DNA from: Ignavibacteria bacterium RIFOXYC2_FULL_35_21
Lineage (GTDB): Bacteria; Bacteroidota; Ignavibacteria; Kapaibacteriales; UBA2268
DNA: 32,627 bases
Assembly (NCBI GenBank): GCA_001804705.1
Contig: MHAY01000066.1
Coordinates: 1-32,627 of the forward strand
Direction: 5' to 3'
The notes under the pieces were generated by a model, which was not told where the DNA came from, searched no databases, and saw only the letters and a program-made list of their open reading frames with translations. Made by a program: the position numbers and the translations under genes. This document shows positions 17,161 to 25,573 of the stretch, one piece after another; the first letter of the stretch is position 1, and each line of letters begins with the position of its first letter.

Positions 17161-17805
17161 ATGAATCTTAAAAAATTTTTAGAGAAATGCCCTTTCTTAT
17201 ATCATTTGACGAGTAAAAATAATACTAACCATATTTTGAAAGATTGGAAATTGTATTCAGCAAATTACTTTTTTCAATTAACTTCTGACCAAGAAATTCT
17301 TAAATTCCAACGCAATAGAAGACCACAGCATTTGCATTTATTGATAAACGATTCAACTATTGATATTCGAGACCAAAGACCTATTTCGATGGTAGCATTA
17401 AAGAAGTGTTTAACTAATAATTGGACTGGTGAAGATTTTCTTTATTATTTGAATGATAGGGTCTTTTTTTGGTCTAATCTAAAGAGATTGGCAATACATT
17501 ACAAACGATACCAATGTGAAAAACCAACATTGCTACGATTTTCAACTTCTGAATTGTTTGAATTAAATAATAATCCTTTGTTTACAAATATTAACACTGG
17601 TGCAACAAGATGTAATCCTTATCTTGGTGGAAAACCACATATGAGAGGTGAAAATACATTTCAAAATTCGATTGATTATAATCTTCCCATTCATAAAGTA
17701 GCTGAAGTTACATTTTTAAATGAATGTATATTACCCAATACATTTTGGATAGGCTCTAAGCCTGATGGAAAATGGAAATTTATTACAAATAAAAGGACTC
17801 AATGA
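17161..17805 (+). CDS. DUF7002-like protein, possible ADP-ribosyltransferase fold
   Basis: A 214-residue protein. The opening FLYHLTSKNNTNHIL resembles the start of DarT and related ADP-ribosyltransferase-like proteins. The rest follows the pattern I associate with DUF7002: IDIRDQRPIS, an LTNNWTGEDFLYYLNDRVFFW core, LLRFSTSELF, NTGATR and a late VAEVTFLN strand. ATG 17161 is preferred because GGAG lies 7 bases before it; a TTG at 17149 would overlap the kinase-synthetase gene. Its stop overlaps by ATGA a relic res start at 17802. A macro-domain gene two positions upstream could be its antagonist, as DarG is for DarT. Family assignment is from memory of motifs; enzyme activity is inferred. Confidence 0.6.
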   Translation: MNLKKFLEKCPFLYHLTSKNNTNHILKDWKLYSANYFFQLTSDQEILKFQRNRRPQHLHLLINDSTIDIRDQRPISMVALKKCLTNNWTGEDFLYYLNDRVFFWSNLKRLAIHYKRYQCEKPTLLRFSTSELFELNNNPLFTNINTGATRCNPYLGGKPHMRGENTFQNSIDYNLPIHKVAEVTFLNECILPNTFWIGSKPDGKWKFITNKRTQ

Positions 17806-17846
17806 AACTAAATTTCGACCCAAACCAGGATTTTTCAGAATTATGA
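17802..17846 (+). pseudogene. Relic 5' end of a second res gene
   Basis: The frame starting at 17802 reads MKLNFDPNQDFSEL and stops at 17844-17846. Its first 11 residues equal the start of the true res protein at 18981. Over 33 bases the two copies match at 29; the differences are the start codon (ATG/TTG) and three synonymous third positions. It overlaps the stop of the DUF7002 gene as ATGA, the usual coupling of consecutive operon genes. It is therefore a leftover beginning of a divergent res gene. Confidence 0.8.
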
Positions 17847-18976
17847 AGAAAGAAAATAAAATAATATCAAAAGACAGCATAGAATTACTTGCCGAGCAAA
17901 TTAGCAAGCTGGATTCACAATTCAGAAGCTATGCCTACAAGCAGGTTAATTCATCACTTACCATTCGGAATTGGATAATCGGTTATTACATTTACGAATT
18001 TGAGCAAAAAGGAAAAGACAGGGCAGAATACGGCGAGAAACTAATTCCAAATCTTGCTTTGAGGCTAAAGAGCAAAGGTCATAAAGGCTTTAGTCATACT
18101 AACTTGAAGCTGTTTCGACAATTCTATTTGGTTTATCCCCGGATTAGTCAGTCGCTGCCTGACCAATTTGAGTTGGCAGTGATTAGTCAGTCATTGCCTG
18201 ACCAATTACAAAGTAAAGCAATTGTCCAATCACCACCCGGACAATTTGAAACTGACCCACATTTGCTCATTGACAGACTTAGTTTTACACACATTATTGA
18301 ACTACTCAAAGCCGATTCTCCATCGAAAAGAAATTTTTACGAAGCAGAAGCAATAAAAAATAATTGGCCAGTCCGTCATTTGCAAAGAGCAATGAATAGT
18401 ATGCTTTTTGAACGAGCGGGATTGAGTAAAAATAAAACTGCTGTCGTGAAAAAATTCCTTGAGAAAGAAAAGATTTTACCGGAAAATGTCATACGAAATC
18501 CATATATCCTTGAATTTTTAGGTTTGGAGGAAAAACCGGAGTATAGCGAAAACGACTTAGAGCAAGCTATAACAAATCATTTGCAGAATTTTTTAATTGA
18601 GTTGGGCTATGGCTTTTGTTTTGAGGCAAGGCAAAAACGGCTCACATTTGATAATACTCACTATTATATTGATTTGGTTTTTTATCATAGAATATTGAAA
18701 TGTCATGTTTTAATTGATTTAAAACTTAGTGAATTTACTCATGCCGATGCCGGGCAGATGAATGTTTACTTAAATTATTATAAAGACAATGAAATGGCTG
18801 AAGACGATAATGAACCGATTGGTATAATATTGTGTGCCGGGGAGAACGAACAATTAGTTAAGTATGCAACCGGGGGCTTGTCTAAAAAATTATTTGTAAG
18901 TAAGTATTTGATTAATCTTCCAAAAGAAGAAGAATTAAGAAAAATAATAATTGAAGAACAAAATAAATTGAGATAG
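17843..18976 (+). CDS. yhcG: DUF1016/YhcG-family PD-(D/E)XK nuclease
   Basis: A 377-residue protein. The N-terminal DUF1016_N region covers about residues 1-125 (VNSSLTIRNWIIGYYIYEFEQ, GKDRAEYGEKLIPNLALRL, GFSHTNLKLFRQFYLVYP), and a helical middle includes YEAEAIKNNWPVRHLQRAMNSMLFERAGLS. The C-terminal PD-(D/E)XK nuclease-like domain has YYIDLVFYH and VLIDLKLSEFTHADAGQMNVYLNYY, so Asp replaces the Glu of the (D/E)XK motif, which the family allows. Such proteins often lie in type I and III restriction operons and are thought to assist DNA cleavage. Between the two parts the segment ISQSLPDQ is tandemly repeated. It starts inside the relic res frame and ends 4 bases before res. Confidence 0.88.
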   Translation: MKKENKIISKDSIELLAEQISKLDSQFRSYAYKQVNSSLTIRNWIIGYYIYEFEQKGKDRAEYGEKLIPNLALRLKSKGHKGFSHTNLKLFRQFYLVYPRISQSLPDQFELAVISQSLPDQLQSKAIVQSPPGQFETDPHLLIDRLSFTHIIELLKADSPSKRNFYEAEAIKNNWPVRHLQRAMNSMLFERAGLSKNKTAVVKKFLEKEKILPENVIRNPYILEFLGLEEKPEYSENDLEQAITNHLQNFLIELGYGFCFEARQKRLTFDNTHYYIDLVFYHRILKCHVLIDLKLSEFTHADAGQMNVYLNYYKDNEMAEDDNEPIGIILCAGENEQLVKYATGGLSKKLFVSKYLINLPKEEELRKIIIEEQNKLR

Positions 18977-18980
18977 AAAT

Positions 18981-21635
18981 TTGAAACTAAACTTTGACCC
19001 AAACCAGGACTTTCAATTAGTCGCTATAAAAGCGATTGTTGACGTATTTGAAGGACAGCCGCTTAACAACGAACAATTATCATTGAACAACGAACAGTTC
19101 GAGGGAAGTGTTCTATTCAATGAGTTTGGTATAGGAAATAACTTGATTCTGGGTGAAGAACAAATATTAAAAAATCTACATTCAATTCAAAACCGTAACG
19201 AGATAAAGCAGTCCGAGAAGTTAGAAGGAATGAACTTTTCTGTTGAAATGGAGACCGGAACTGGTAAAACTTATGTCTATCTTAGGACTATTTACGAACT
19301 GAATAAAAACTACGGATATAAGAAATTTGTTATAGTTGTTCCAAGCATTGCTATTCGTGAAGGTGTATTAAAGAATTTAGAAATAACAGAAGAACATTTT
19401 CGGATGCTTTATGATAATGTCCCGGCAGACTTTTATGTTTACGATTCTACCAAAGTTTCTATTCTCAGAAGTTTTGCGTCCAGTAATGCAATTCAGATTC
19501 TTGTTATAAATATAGATTCATTCGCAAAAGACGAAAATATTATTAACAAACCAAACGATAAGCTGACAGGCAAAAGACCGATAGAATTTATTCAAAATAT
19601 AAGTCCTATTGTGATTGTAGATGAGCCACAGAACATGGAAACCGAGATTCGCAAGAAAGCAATAGCCAATCTGAATCCTTTATGCACTCTTAGATATTCC
19701 GCAACTCATACAAATTATTATAACCTTGTTTACAGTTTAGACCCGGTCAGAGCATACGATTTGGGACTTGTTAAACAAATTGAAGTGGATTCAGTCTTTA
19801 CCGATAACGCTTTTAATGAAGCATATATTAGTCTTGAAAGTGTAGTAGCTACAAAAACAAAGGTAACTGCTAAAGTAAAGATTGATATAAATGAAAAAAA
19901 CAATGTTGTAAAAAAATTAATGACTATGAAAGTCGGTGATGATTTATTTAAGCTGTCGAACAATAGAAATGTTTATAAGGATGGTTATATTATAGAAGAA
20001 ATTGACTATCAGAACCAAAGCATAACATTTTCAAACGGAACAACTATCAATACTGGTGAGACACAGGGCGGAATGACTGATGAAATAATGAAAGTCCAAA
20101 TCGAAAAAACAATTGAAGAACATTTCAAGAAAGAACAAAAGTATAAAAGTAAGAATATTAAAGTGCTGTCATTGTTTTTTATTGATAGAGTGGCAAATTA
20201 TAGGCAGTATGACGAAAATGGAAATACAGCAAAAGGTAAAATAGCCCTTTGGTTTGAAGAAATATTTAACAGAATTTCAAATAAAGGAAATAATCGAAAT
20301 TTAATTCCTTTCTCAATTGAATTACTTCATAATGGATATTTTTCGCAAGATAAAAAAGGAGTTTTAAAAGATTCAAGCGAAACAAGACCAACACAAGCAG
20401 ATGACGATACTTACAAATTGATTATGAAAGACAAGGAACGTCTTTTAGATACAAATGAACCATTAAGATTTATTTTTAGCCATTCGGCTTTGAGAGAGGG
20501 CTGGGACAATCCAAATGTTTTTCAAATTTGTACCTTGAACGAAACAAAGTCTGAAATAAAAAAGCGTCAGGAAATAGGTCGTGGATTGCGATTATCTGTT
20601 AACCAAGACGGTAACAGGGTTTTCGATAAGAATGTAAATAAATTGACTGTAATAGCCAACGAGAGCTACGAAGACTTTGCAAAGAAATTACAAACCGAAA
20701 TTGAAGACGAAGGTTACAAGTTCAAAAGAGAAATGGTACAGGATAAAAATAAGCGAGTGAAACTTGAATATCGTAAAGGTTTTGAATTAGACCCGAATTT
20801 CAAGGATATTTGGGATAGAATCAGCCACAAGACAAGATATAGAGTTGAGTATGATACTCAAGAATTAATAAAACATTCTTCAGAAGAAGTAATGAAAATG
20901 CAGGAAATTAAACGTCCTGAAATTAAATCTGTAAAAGTAGGTTTAGATATTGAGCAAGAGGGTGTTTCTTCTTTTGTGATTGGTGAAAAGAAATATGAGT
21001 ATTCTGCAAAAATACTTGATATACCGGATATAATCGGATATATTCAAAATAAGACAGAGCTTACAAGAACTACAATTGCACGAATTTTAAAAGATTCTAA
21101 AAGATTACCTGAAATTCTAATAAACCCGCAACAGTTCTTAGATTTGGTTGTAAGAGGAATAAAATACCAGCTAAATGAAATAATGATTGACGGTATAAAA
21201 TATGAGAAAATCGCAGGCAGGTGTTATGAAATGCTCTTATTCGATAAAGATGAGATAGAAATTTACTTAGATAAATTGGCTTATGCTGTAAAGAATGAGA
21301 ACAAGACAATTTATTCAAATTATATCCCATTGGATTCTTCGGTAGAATACCAATTTGCACAAGATTGTGAAACAAGAGAGGATATTGAATTTTACTTTAA
21401 ACTGCCGAGCTGGTTTACAATCGAAACACCCATTGGAAAATACAATCCTGATTGGGCTTTGATATTTAAGAATGAAAAGAAAATCTACTTTGTAGCTGAA
21501 ACAAAATCAACTATGAATCCACTACAACTTCGTGAAGAAGAAAAACTCAAGATTAAATGCGGCAAAGCACATTTCAACGAGTTTGAAGACGTTGAATATA
21601 AGGTTGTGAGTAGTGTTGGGGAACTGGTGTCTTAA
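18981..21635 (+). CDS. Type III restriction enzyme, Res helicase-nuclease subunit
   Basis: An 884-residue restriction and translocation subunit partnering the Mod protein at 11813. It opens with the typical FDPNQDFQLVAIKAIVDVFEGQ. A superfamily 2 helicase core follows: Walker A METGTGKT (90-97), motif II DEPQ (214-217), SATH, HSALREGWDNPNV, and motif VI RQEIGRGLRL near 525-535. The C-terminal PD-(D/E)XK nuclease is visible as YNPDWALIF ... YFVAETKST (about 820-843), so helicase and nuclease parts look intact. The start is TTG at 18981, 4 bases after the DUF1016 stop; an ATG form of the same start survives as a relic at 17802. Full length for the family. Confidence 0.94.
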   Translation: MKLNFDPNQDFQLVAIKAIVDVFEGQPLNNEQLSLNNEQFEGSVLFNEFGIGNNLILGEEQILKNLHSIQNRNEIKQSEKLEGMNFSVEMETGTGKTYVYLRTIYELNKNYGYKKFVIVVPSIAIREGVLKNLEITEEHFRMLYDNVPADFYVYDSTKVSILRSFASSNAIQILVINIDSFAKDENIINKPNDKLTGKRPIEFIQNISPIVIVDEPQNMETEIRKKAIANLNPLCTLRYSATHTNYYNLVYSLDPVRAYDLGLVKQIEVDSVFTDNAFNEAYISLESVVATKTKVTAKVKIDINEKNNVVKKLMTMKVGDDLFKLSNNRNVYKDGYIIEEIDYQNQSITFSNGTTINTGETQGGMTDEIMKVQIEKTIEEHFKKEQKYKSKNIKVLSLFFIDRVANYRQYDENGNTAKGKIALWFEEIFNRISNKGNNRNLIPFSIELLHNGYFSQDKKGVLKDSSETRPTQADDDTYKLIMKDKERLLDTNEPLRFIFSHSALREGWDNPNVFQICTLNETKSEIKKRQEIGRGLRLSVNQDGNRVFDKNVNKLTVIANESYEDFAKKLQTEIEDEGYKFKREMVQDKNKRVKLEYRKGFELDPNFKDIWDRISHKTRYRVEYDTQELIKHSSEEVMKMQEIKRPEIKSVKVGLDIEQEGVSSFVIGEKKYEYSAKILDIPDIIGYIQNKTELTRTTIARILKDSKRLPEILINPQQFLDLVVRGIKYQLNEIMIDGIKYEKIAGRCYEMLLFDKDEIEIYLDKLAYAVKNENKTIYSNYIPLDSSVEYQFAQDCETREDIEFYFKLPSWFTIETPIGKYNPDWALIFKNEKKIYFVAETKSTMNPLQLREEEKLKIKCGKAHFNEFEDVEYKVVSSVGELVS

Positions 21636-21689
21636 TTTGAGGTTGTTAAATCTTTCTAAAAGCAATGTGTCGTTTGACAAATGTATTTG

Positions 21690-21889
21690 AAATTATTTAA
21701 AAAGAATTTGCTGCCTTCTGTGCAACTTGTTACTCCAGGCACGAAGTTTATGCAGCTTATTTGAATCCTGTAAGGAGAGAAGCGAGGCGTAACTCATTGA
21801 AAAAAAGAATTTAAGAAAGGCTTCAAAGCACACTTGCGAAAAATGAAACAGGTATTGATGCTATAAAAAACAGCATAAAAGATGCTTAA
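21690..21889 (+). pseudogene. Possible degraded gene fragment after res
   Basis: Two short coding-like pieces in different frames are visible: AAYLNPVRREARRNSLKKRI ending near 21812, and ERLQSTLAKNETGIDAIKNS ending with KDA and a stop at 21887-21889. The YLNPVR string recalls small Y1/REP-type transposases, but the match is too short to rely on. No start or intact frame remains. Confidence 0.2.
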
Positions 21890-21900
21890 TTCTTATCATT

Positions 21901-22000
21901 CCTTATCATTTCCTTTCAGAACTTATCATTTCCTTTCAGAACTTATCATTTCCTTTCAGATTTTATCATTTCCTTTCAGAACTTATCATCTCTTTTCAGA
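21901..22000. repeat. 20-bp tandem repeat, five copies
   Basis: Five 20-bp units with consensus ACTTATCATTTCCTTTCAGA run without gaps. The middle copies are identical and the end copies carry a few changes. A partial copy precedes them (21891-21900), and decayed copies can be traced to about 22030. There is no dyad in the unit and no evenly spaced unique spacer, so it is not a CRISPR. Confidence 0.9.
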
Positions 22001-22030
22001 AATTATTGAATCCTATCGTTTCTTTTCAAT

Positions 22031-22462
22031 TGTCTTTAGTAGTTATTAAGAATGCAAGAGTTTCCTTCCGTCGGGGATGTTCCCACAACGTTCCGGGGAG
22101 AAAAGTTATCCATCACTTAATATTTTCATTAATTCTTCCATCAGTGGTTAACAAATTCTATCATTTCGGCAAGAAAAAGGAAAGTTTTCTATGCAAACCC
22201 GATAGTTTTTTATTATTCAGGTAAAAGTGGGCATTGTATTTCATACATCATCTAAGCTTCACCCAAATTCGCCCAAGCGAATACAAAAAATCAGCAAAGA
22301 ATTTGAAGGGACAACAAGAATTTTCGAATAAAATTGATTGGCAGCTTTGAATTCCACATCCATAAACAAATGCAATATCACATAAACTTTATCATTTCTG
22401 ATGACTAAATATTGGTTGTATTAAATTCAGATTAAATTACTATTCGAAAATGTATTTTATAA
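22031..22462. other. Gene-poor stretch with one orphan 3' coding fragment
   Basis: No complete gene is seen. A frame on the plus strand, closed upstream by a stop at 22203, reads VGIVFHTSSKLHPNSPKRIQ and continues to IFE and a stop near 22329. It looks like the tail of a lost gene of unknown type. The remainder is AT-rich spacer. Confidence 0.3.
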
Positions 22463-23068
22463 CTAATTATTAGTTAAATATTTCCAAATATCTGGATTTG
22501 TAATTAATGATGCTAAAATATTTGAAAATGTATTTCCACCAAAACTTAATATTTTTTGTAAAACTTTTGGTTTTGCTTTATTTGGATCAGTTTCATTTTT
22601 TGCTATTTCTTTAATCTCATTAATTTGCTCGCTGGTTAGGCTATCCTTTAATATTTCAAGAAGAAATGATATAGTTATTGTTTGAGTTTGATTCTGCTCT
22701 TGGCTTTGACTCTGTATATTAGAAATATTAATTGATGGTTTAATTTTTATATCATTTTCTAATGGTATTCCAAAGGACTTGACTTCGAGAAGCATTGAAT
22801 TAATTGTATTTACTAAATAATCCTTATAATATTGCAAAGAATGTCCCCAGCCTAATTTATCAGAATTAGTGCCTAAATAAGCTCCAATATTTGTACTAAC
22901 ATAATCAATCTCACTGCAGTATGATTGATTATTTAAATAAAATCGTTCGTTAATTCTTTTAAGATCGATTATTTTATGATAAAAATCTTCCTTTGAAAGA
23001 TTCGGAATTTCTCTTATTAAATTTTCCAAATTAGACATTAAATTAGTGCCTTGCTCTTCATTTGTCAT
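22463..23068 (-). CDS. Hypothetical protein with Q-rich linker
   Basis: A 201-residue soluble protein: an N-terminal helical part (residues 10-105), a low-complexity linker rich in Q, S and N (SQSQEQNQTQT, about 119-130), and a C-terminal helical domain with SEQINEIKEIAKNE and the end LSFGGNTFSNILASLITNP. That C-terminal pattern is one I associate with helical domains at the end of conflict-related proteins such as AbiTii-like ones, but I cannot confirm it. An alternative start, MSNLENL, lies 10 codons in. It is 152 bases downstream of livM on the same strand but need not belong to that operon. Confidence 0.6.
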   Translation of the reverse strand: MTNEEQGTNLMSNLENLIREIPNLSKEDFYHKIIDLKRINERFYLNNQSYCSEIDYVSTNIGAYLGTNSDKLGWGHSLQYYKDYLVNTINSMLLEVKSFGIPLENDIKIKPSINISNIQSQSQEQNQTQTITISFLLEILKDSLTSEQINEIKEIAKNETDPNKAKPKVLQKILSFGGNTFSNILASLITNPDIWKYLTNN

Positions 23069-23220
23069 TTAAAAACTCAAAAAATTCATAATATAATTTT
23101 CAATTTAATATTCAAATCAACAATTTCAAAATATTTTCTACTTGTAAAAGGATTCAAGCAATAGGTGCAACATCGTTTCAATGAGAAAGGAAGAAACTTG
23201 TGTGCTCTATATGAATTGAT

Positions 23221-24090
23221 TCAGGTTTTCTTAGAATTAGCCACAAAACCTTTACTATACTTGAACATCACAGCTACAAGTATTGTTCCGTATAATATTT
23301 GCCTAAGATTAGCTGCTACGTCTTCTGGCAAACCAATAAATCTCAGTCCTTCAGGCAACAATATTAAAAAAGCTGCGGCAAAGACTGAACCCCAAAGACT
23401 CCTGATTCCACCAATAATGACAATTGAAAGAATAAATATAGATTCATCTACTGTGAAACTTGTCGGGTCAATGTATGTAATATAATGTGCATAAAGAATG
23501 CCGGGAATAGAAGCTATCATTGCTCCAAACACAAAGGTCATCACTTTTGTTCTATAAACGTTTTTTCCAAGGCTCTGTGTAAATATTTCGTCTTCACTTA
23601 TAGCTTTCAGCAGCAACCCGAAATTCGATGAAGTGATATTTTTTATTATGTAAAAGATTATTCCGGCAATCGAAAACGTTAATAGTAAGAATGGTATTTT
23701 ATCTGAAAATTTGTAACCGAAAATTGTTAAATCGGGGATACCGGGAATTCCTAGTGGTCCGTTCGTTAGTTCCATCCAATTGTTCATCAATGAGAAAATA
23801 ATCACCTGTATTCCAAGTGTGCAGATGATAAAATAGTCCTCGACTGTTCTAAGTGCAATTACGGAAACCGCAAGAGCAATCACTCCGCTAAAGAGCATTG
23901 CAATAGGAATGACTAATAAAAAAGGTACTTGGAAGTTGACAGATAAAAGAGCGGCTGTATATGCTCCTATACCGTAAAAACCGGCATGTGCAAGCGATAC
24001 CATTCCTGTATAGCCTGCTACAAGTGTCAAGCTTTGTGCAAGAATCGCATATATTCCTATTAATATCAGTAAATGTAATATATATTCCAT
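23221..24090 (-). CDS. livM: Branched-chain amino acid-type ABC permease LivM
   Basis: A 289-residue inner-membrane permease with about eight to ten hydrophobic segments. The family signature region SLAHAGFYGIGAYTAALL follows the first helices, and the cytoplasmic loop motif SEDEIFTQSLGKNVYRTKVMTFVFGAMIAS contacts the ATPases. It pairs with LivH to form the transport channel. The ATG at 24090 is chosen because it overlaps the livH stop as TAATG, the normal coupling; a longer frame upstream lies inside livH. The C-terminus is complete. Confidence 0.92.
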   Translation of the reverse strand: MEYILHLLILIGIYAILAQSLTLVAGYTGMVSLAHAGFYGIGAYTAALLSVNFQVPFLLVIPIAMLFSGVIALAVSVIALRTVEDYFIICTLGIQVIIFSLMNNWMELTNGPLGIPGIPDLTIFGYKFSDKIPFLLLTFSIAGIIFYIIKNITSSNFGLLLKAISEDEIFTQSLGKNVYRTKVMTFVFGAMIASIPGILYAHYITYIDPTSFTVDESIFILSIVIIGGIRSLWGSVFAAAFLILLPEGLRFIGLPEDVAANLRQILYGTILVAVMFKYSKGFVANSKKT

Positions 24091-24962
24091 TATATTTCCA
24101 CTTTCTTTAGTCTTCTCCCGCTGAATCCCAAAGGTTTCCAAATCAGGAACAGAATTAGAATAATGTAAGCAACTGCATCCATCCATTTACTGTCTATGTA
24201 GTAGGCAGATAAATGCTGTGCAGTAGCCAGTAATAACGCTCCTCCCAATAACCCCCAGTAGCTGCCGACACCACCAATTATCATTGCAACAATACCATAA
24301 AGCAAAAGTTTGAAGCCCATCGTTGGTGTCATGTCGGTATCGAGTGAAACAAGGATACCAGCTATTGAACCCAGTGCTGACCCGATTGCAAAAGACAACA
24401 AAATAACTCTATCGGAGTTTATCCCGAATATGTTTGCTAATTCTTCATTAGATGAAACAGCCTGGATTTGTTTTCCTAATCGGGAGTAATGAAGAAACAG
24501 CAGGCATAAAACAAACAATGTTAAGCTGACTGCAATAATGATTATTTGTACATCTGTGATATATGCTCCGAAGAACTCGTTACCAACTTTGACTTCCCAG
24601 GTACGTATGCTTTTTGTATCGTCACCCCATAGCATTGATATTAGGTTTTGCAGAACGACATAAAGCCCAAGTGAAGCTATAAGCATAATTAGAGGAGTAG
24701 CTCCCCGTTTTCGTAGTGGTTTATATATACAAAGTTCTGTTGACACACCAACTGCTGTTGCCAGAATTATTGCTCCCGGTATAGCAAGCCAGAGTGGTGC
24801 ATGAGCTTGTGCAGTGAGCATGTAAGTAAAATATGCACCAAAGGTGATAACTGCCGCATGAGTGAGGGAGAAGAAGTGAGAAGGTGTATAAATATTAGTA
24901 AAAGAAATAATAATAATAAAATAAAGAAATGAAGTTAATATTATATTGATTAGTATTTGCAT
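24090..24962 (-). CDS. livH: Branched-chain amino acid-type ABC permease LivH
   Basis: A 290-residue polytopic permease, the partner of LivM. Visible marks are FSLTHAAVITFGAYFTYML near the N-terminus, GVSTELCIYKPLRKRGATPLIMLIASLGLYV, and the conserved loop SNEELANIFGINSDRVILLSFAIGSALGSIAGIL. Length is normal. It follows the small membrane-anchored gene by 2 bases, showing that the two inserted genes upstream are read in the same operon. The transported substrate may be amino acids, urea or similar and cannot be told from the sequence. Confidence 0.92.
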   Translation of the reverse strand: MQILINIILTSFLYFIIIISFTNIYTPSHFFSLTHAAVITFGAYFTYMLTAQAHAPLWLAIPGAIILATAVGVSTELCIYKPLRKRGATPLIMLIASLGLYVVLQNLISMLWGDDTKSIRTWEVKVGNEFFGAYITDVQIIIIAVSLTLFVLCLLFLHYSRLGKQIQAVSSNEELANIFGINSDRVILLSFAIGSALGSIAGILVSLDTDMTPTMGFKLLLYGIVAMIIGGVGSYWGLLGGALLLATAQHLSAYYIDSKWMDAVAYIILILFLIWKPLGFSGRRLKKVEI

Positions 24963-24964
24963 AA

Positions 24965-25564
24965 TTATTTCTTTTTTTTAAAATCTCTAATTGATTTCAA
25001 GGAATCGTATTTTTGTTTAAAATCAAGTAATTGATCTTTAAAGAATTTTTGTTCTTCATCAACTTGGTTCATAATTATCCTTTCATTTTGTAGTATTTCA
25101 TTAAATATTGATTTAAGATATATAGTGTTCTTATTATCAATTATATACGAAATTACTAATCCTAAGAATGCTCCTAAAATAAAAATTATTATATCTCTTA
25201 TTAATGAATTTCTTGAATTTTTTTGACTTAATTTTAATTTTAAAGGGAATAAATAATTAAATTGTATTCTTTCAGAATTAACTCTTGATATTTCTTTATA
25301 ATCTGAAACTTTTCTAATTACAAGAGTTAATCCATCATATGTTTCATCACTTTGATTAGAATCTAATCTTGAAAAATTATAATAAAATTCAAAAATTTCA
25401 TCATAGTAGTTTTGAAATTTATCAATAAATTTTATGCATGATTTTGAAGTGAGACTATTTTGCTTTGTTTTATAGTCAAGTTCATCATTATTCAAACATT
25501 CAATTAAATAATCATATTGATTAAAATGTTGAGTAAGTTTATCATTTGGATTCCAGGTTCTCAT
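24965..25564 (-). CDS. Hypothetical membrane-anchored coiled-coil protein
   Basis: A 199-residue protein that I do not recognise. Residues 1-120 are charged and helical, one transmembrane segment lies at about 126-143 (DIIIFILGAFLGLVISYII), and the last 50 residues are probably coiled coil (ILQNERIIMNQVDEEQKFFK and following). It lies between the methyltransferase-like gene (9 bases away) and livH (2 bases away), an unusual place inside a transporter operon. It is much richer in A and T than livH and livM, as is its neighbour, which suggests that the two came in together. Confidence 0.65.
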   Translation of the reverse strand: MRTWNPNDKLTQHFNQYDYLIECLNNDELDYKTKQNSLTSKSCIKFIDKFQNYYDEIFEFYYNFSRLDSNQSDETYDGLTLVIRKVSDYKEISRVNSERIQFNYLFPLKLKLSQKNSRNSLIRDIIIFILGAFLGLVISYIIDNKNTIYLKSIFNEILQNERIIMNQVDEEQKFFKDQLLDFKQKYDSLKSIRDFKKKK

Positions 25565-25573
25565 TATTAATCG

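Noticed and set aside
21901..22000. Possible CRISPR array
   Set aside because: The 20-bp units are contiguous, without spacers or dyad symmetry, and no cas genes are near.
22006..22224. Plus-strand frame of 72 residues after the tandem repeats
   Set aside because: It begins in decayed repeat sequence and lacks a ribosome site or any family pattern.
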